From NCBI GenBank assembly GCA_018389105.1, contig JACATO010001009.1, positions 758,501 to 822,500 of the forward strand: a DNA stretch of 64,000 bases. The letters run 5' to 3'. The notes under the pieces are model-generated. The model did no database searches, was not told where the DNA came from, and saw nothing but the letters and a program-made list of their open reading frames with translations. Source of the stretch: Nautilus pompilius. Lineage: Eukaryota > Mollusca > Cephalopoda > Nautilida > Nautilidae. Shown piece after piece: positions 62,770 through 64,000 of the stretch. Position 1 is the stretch's first letter. Each line of letters opens with the position of its first letter. A program made the position numbers and the translations under genes.

Positions 62770-62844
62770 ATGTTAACGCAAGCCATCGAAATATTGCCCC
62801 CCCCGAAAACGCTTCAGGAACCAATGTTTTCCGACCTTTTCCAG
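62770..62844 (+). CDS. Doubtful plus-strand first exon candidate
   Basis: ATG opens 25 codons, MLTQAIEILPPPKTLQEPMF then SDLFQ, ending at a strong donor CAG|GTGAGT. It is antisense to the presumed leader of the gene to its left. No downstream exon lies in the window, so this may be chance. Confidence 0.2.
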
Positions 62845-62923
62845 GTGAGTTTTCTACTTTTAGAAGAAAAAAACGGCATTTTTTAGTAGGGTTATTTTTT
62901 TTTTGTTGTTGTTGTTATGTGTC

Positions 62924-62937
62924 GTTGCCATGACGAC
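62924..62937 (-). promoter_or_regulatory. Perfect RFX X-box consensus upstream of the EF-hand/death-domain gene
   Basis: Reads GTCGTCATGGCAAC on the gene strand and meets GTHNYYATRRNAAC at all 14 positions. It is about 740 bp upstream of the start codon, so a non-coding first exon is implied if it is promoter-proximal. The same DNA read on the plus strand has one mismatch. Confidence 0.55.
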
Positions 62938-63239
62938 AAACGGCTCCGCGTTTAATAGATGCCAACCTGTATCTTCGAACTCGGTGTTAAAAAAGAGGCA
63001 ACTGAATACTACTGATTAACGCAAATGGGGTTTACTACTATTAAAGATAAATTTGTTGTTTTTTTAATTGTATTTTTGTCTCTACTTTCAATTTGAGTTT
63101 TAGTCCGACGTCTAGTAACTCCATTCACGAGCGGGTTTCACTATACTGTCTGACGAAACTTACCACCTGTGCAACCATGACGTTTCATAATGCTCTGCCA
63201 AGATCTGCCTACTCCTTATCGGAATGATTTTGAGGGAGA

Positions 63240-64000
63240 GAGAGAGAGAAGGTAAACCTTTTAGGGCTTTCGGTAAGTAGATAACTAGCAAGGTGCTTTC
63301 GCCTTTAAGAACTCATCCAATCGACGACCAGCTTGCGTTCGTGGCGAGCGTGGGAAAGTAGAGCGAATCTGATTGGACAAGTAGTAAACTTTAACCTCTC
63401 CGGGCTTCTTCCTGGGCGCACAGACTGCCGGCCTGCCGTCTTGGTGAGTCTCGCTCGGGTCGTTTAGCCCTTTTTCGGGAATTAAGGCGGCGGGAAAAAA
63501 CATAATGTCGTCTGTTCGGGACAGCCAAACTTCGTCTTTTCAATCCGATATCTCTGTGAGCGATCGCCAATGGCGGAGACCTCACCCAGCGTCTCTCCGG
63601 GCGGCGACATCTTCGTCGTCGTCCTCTTCTTGTAGGGCTCCTCCCCTCCCCTCCCTTCCTTAAGCGGGTTAAACGCCTTCTACCTCACGCATTCCCCCTC
63701 GCAACTGTCCGAGGTAGCATCTCTTTCTGTGACCACCATCTTCTCTCCTCCGTCTGGAATCGAGGAGGTGATGGGGGCCGGACGGGACTGGGGCCGGGAT
63801 GGGCCCCTTCCCCTCCCCTGCCTGACTACGTGTCGAGATGGTGGCTATGAGAGAGACGCCAGCCTTGGGAAGAGCATGGAGTCCGTCCGACTTGGTGGTG
63901 GGGGCCGGAGGCCGGACGGGACGGGACTGGGGCCCCTTCCCTTCCCCTGCCTGACTACGTGTCGAGATGGTGGCTATGAGAGAGACGCCAGCCTTGGGAA
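63240..64000. promoter_or_regulatory. GC-rich island at the right edge
   Basis: CpG-containing and GC-rich compared with the rest, like the islands at 23.3-24.1 kb and 35.7-36.9 kb. A plus-strand ATG at 63505 opens MSSVRDSQTSSFQSDIS up to a GTGAGC donor at 63556. This may be the first exon of a gene off the right edge. Confidence 0.4.
63774..64000 (+). repeat. 129-bp tandem repeat, cut by the window edge
   Basis: CCTGACTACGTGTCGAGATG occurs at 63821 and 63950, with flanks GGCCGGACGGGAC and GAGAGAGACGCCAGCCTTGG also repeated. The period of 129 is a multiple of three. Confidence 0.9.

Noticed and set aside
63285..63503. Minus-strand 72-codon frame in the right-edge island
   Set aside because: GC-rich island with open frames on several strands; no splice support toward the gene at 62.2 kb.

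Overview
The window is a piece of animal nuclear genome. It has AT-rich introns of roughly 0.4 to 6 kb, GT..AG splice sites, tRNA-derived SINEs, decayed Tc1, hAT and LINE copies, and GC-rich promoter islands. The four genes have bilaterian orthologues with invertebrate-style divergence. I take it to be an invertebrate, possibly a lophotrochozoan such as a mollusc, but nothing fixes the species.

Layout. (1) From the left edge to about 24.06 kb, minus strand: the 5' part of a dynein axonemal heavy chain gene, best matched to DNAH2. Eleven coding exons give 641 residues, and there is a probable non-coding first exon next to an RFX X-box-like site. (2) 25.2-36.2 kb, minus strand: a complete KAT8 (MOF) histone acetyltransferase, 10 exons, 462 aa, with its poly(A) signal. 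(3) 36.4-53.0 kb, plus strand: a complete DAPP1-like SH2-PH adaptor, 9 exons with the first as leader, 243 aa, head-to-head with KAT8 across about 230 bp of GC-rich DNA. (4) 53.4-62.2 kb, minus strand: an 8-exon, 291-aa gene that I cannot name. It encodes a putative N-myristoylated EF-hand module joined to a C-terminal death domain, and converges tail-to-tail on DAPP1. A perfect RFX X-box consensus lies about 0.75 kb upstream of its start codon. The right edge (63.2-64.0 kb) is another GC-rich island with a tandem repeat and may be the start of a further gene.

All coding exons were assembled by hand: frames are continuous and phases agree across every junction. The genes are not an operon. 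Two themes recur. X-box-like sites occur at the dynein gene and the EF-hand/death-domain gene, hinting that both are ciliary. GC-rich promoter regions each carry their own tandem array (23.4 kb, 36.9-38.9 kb with a higher-order structure, 63.8 kb).

Introns hold most of the repeats: a decayed hAT transposase, four Tc1-like remnants, a 595-bp TIR element rich in CCAAT boxes, a 981-bp TIR element, two short palindromic elements, a broken LINE and several SINEs. The strongest candidate for something undescribed is the EF-hand/death-domain gene with its X-box and a possible frame-preserving alternative splice of its N-terminus.
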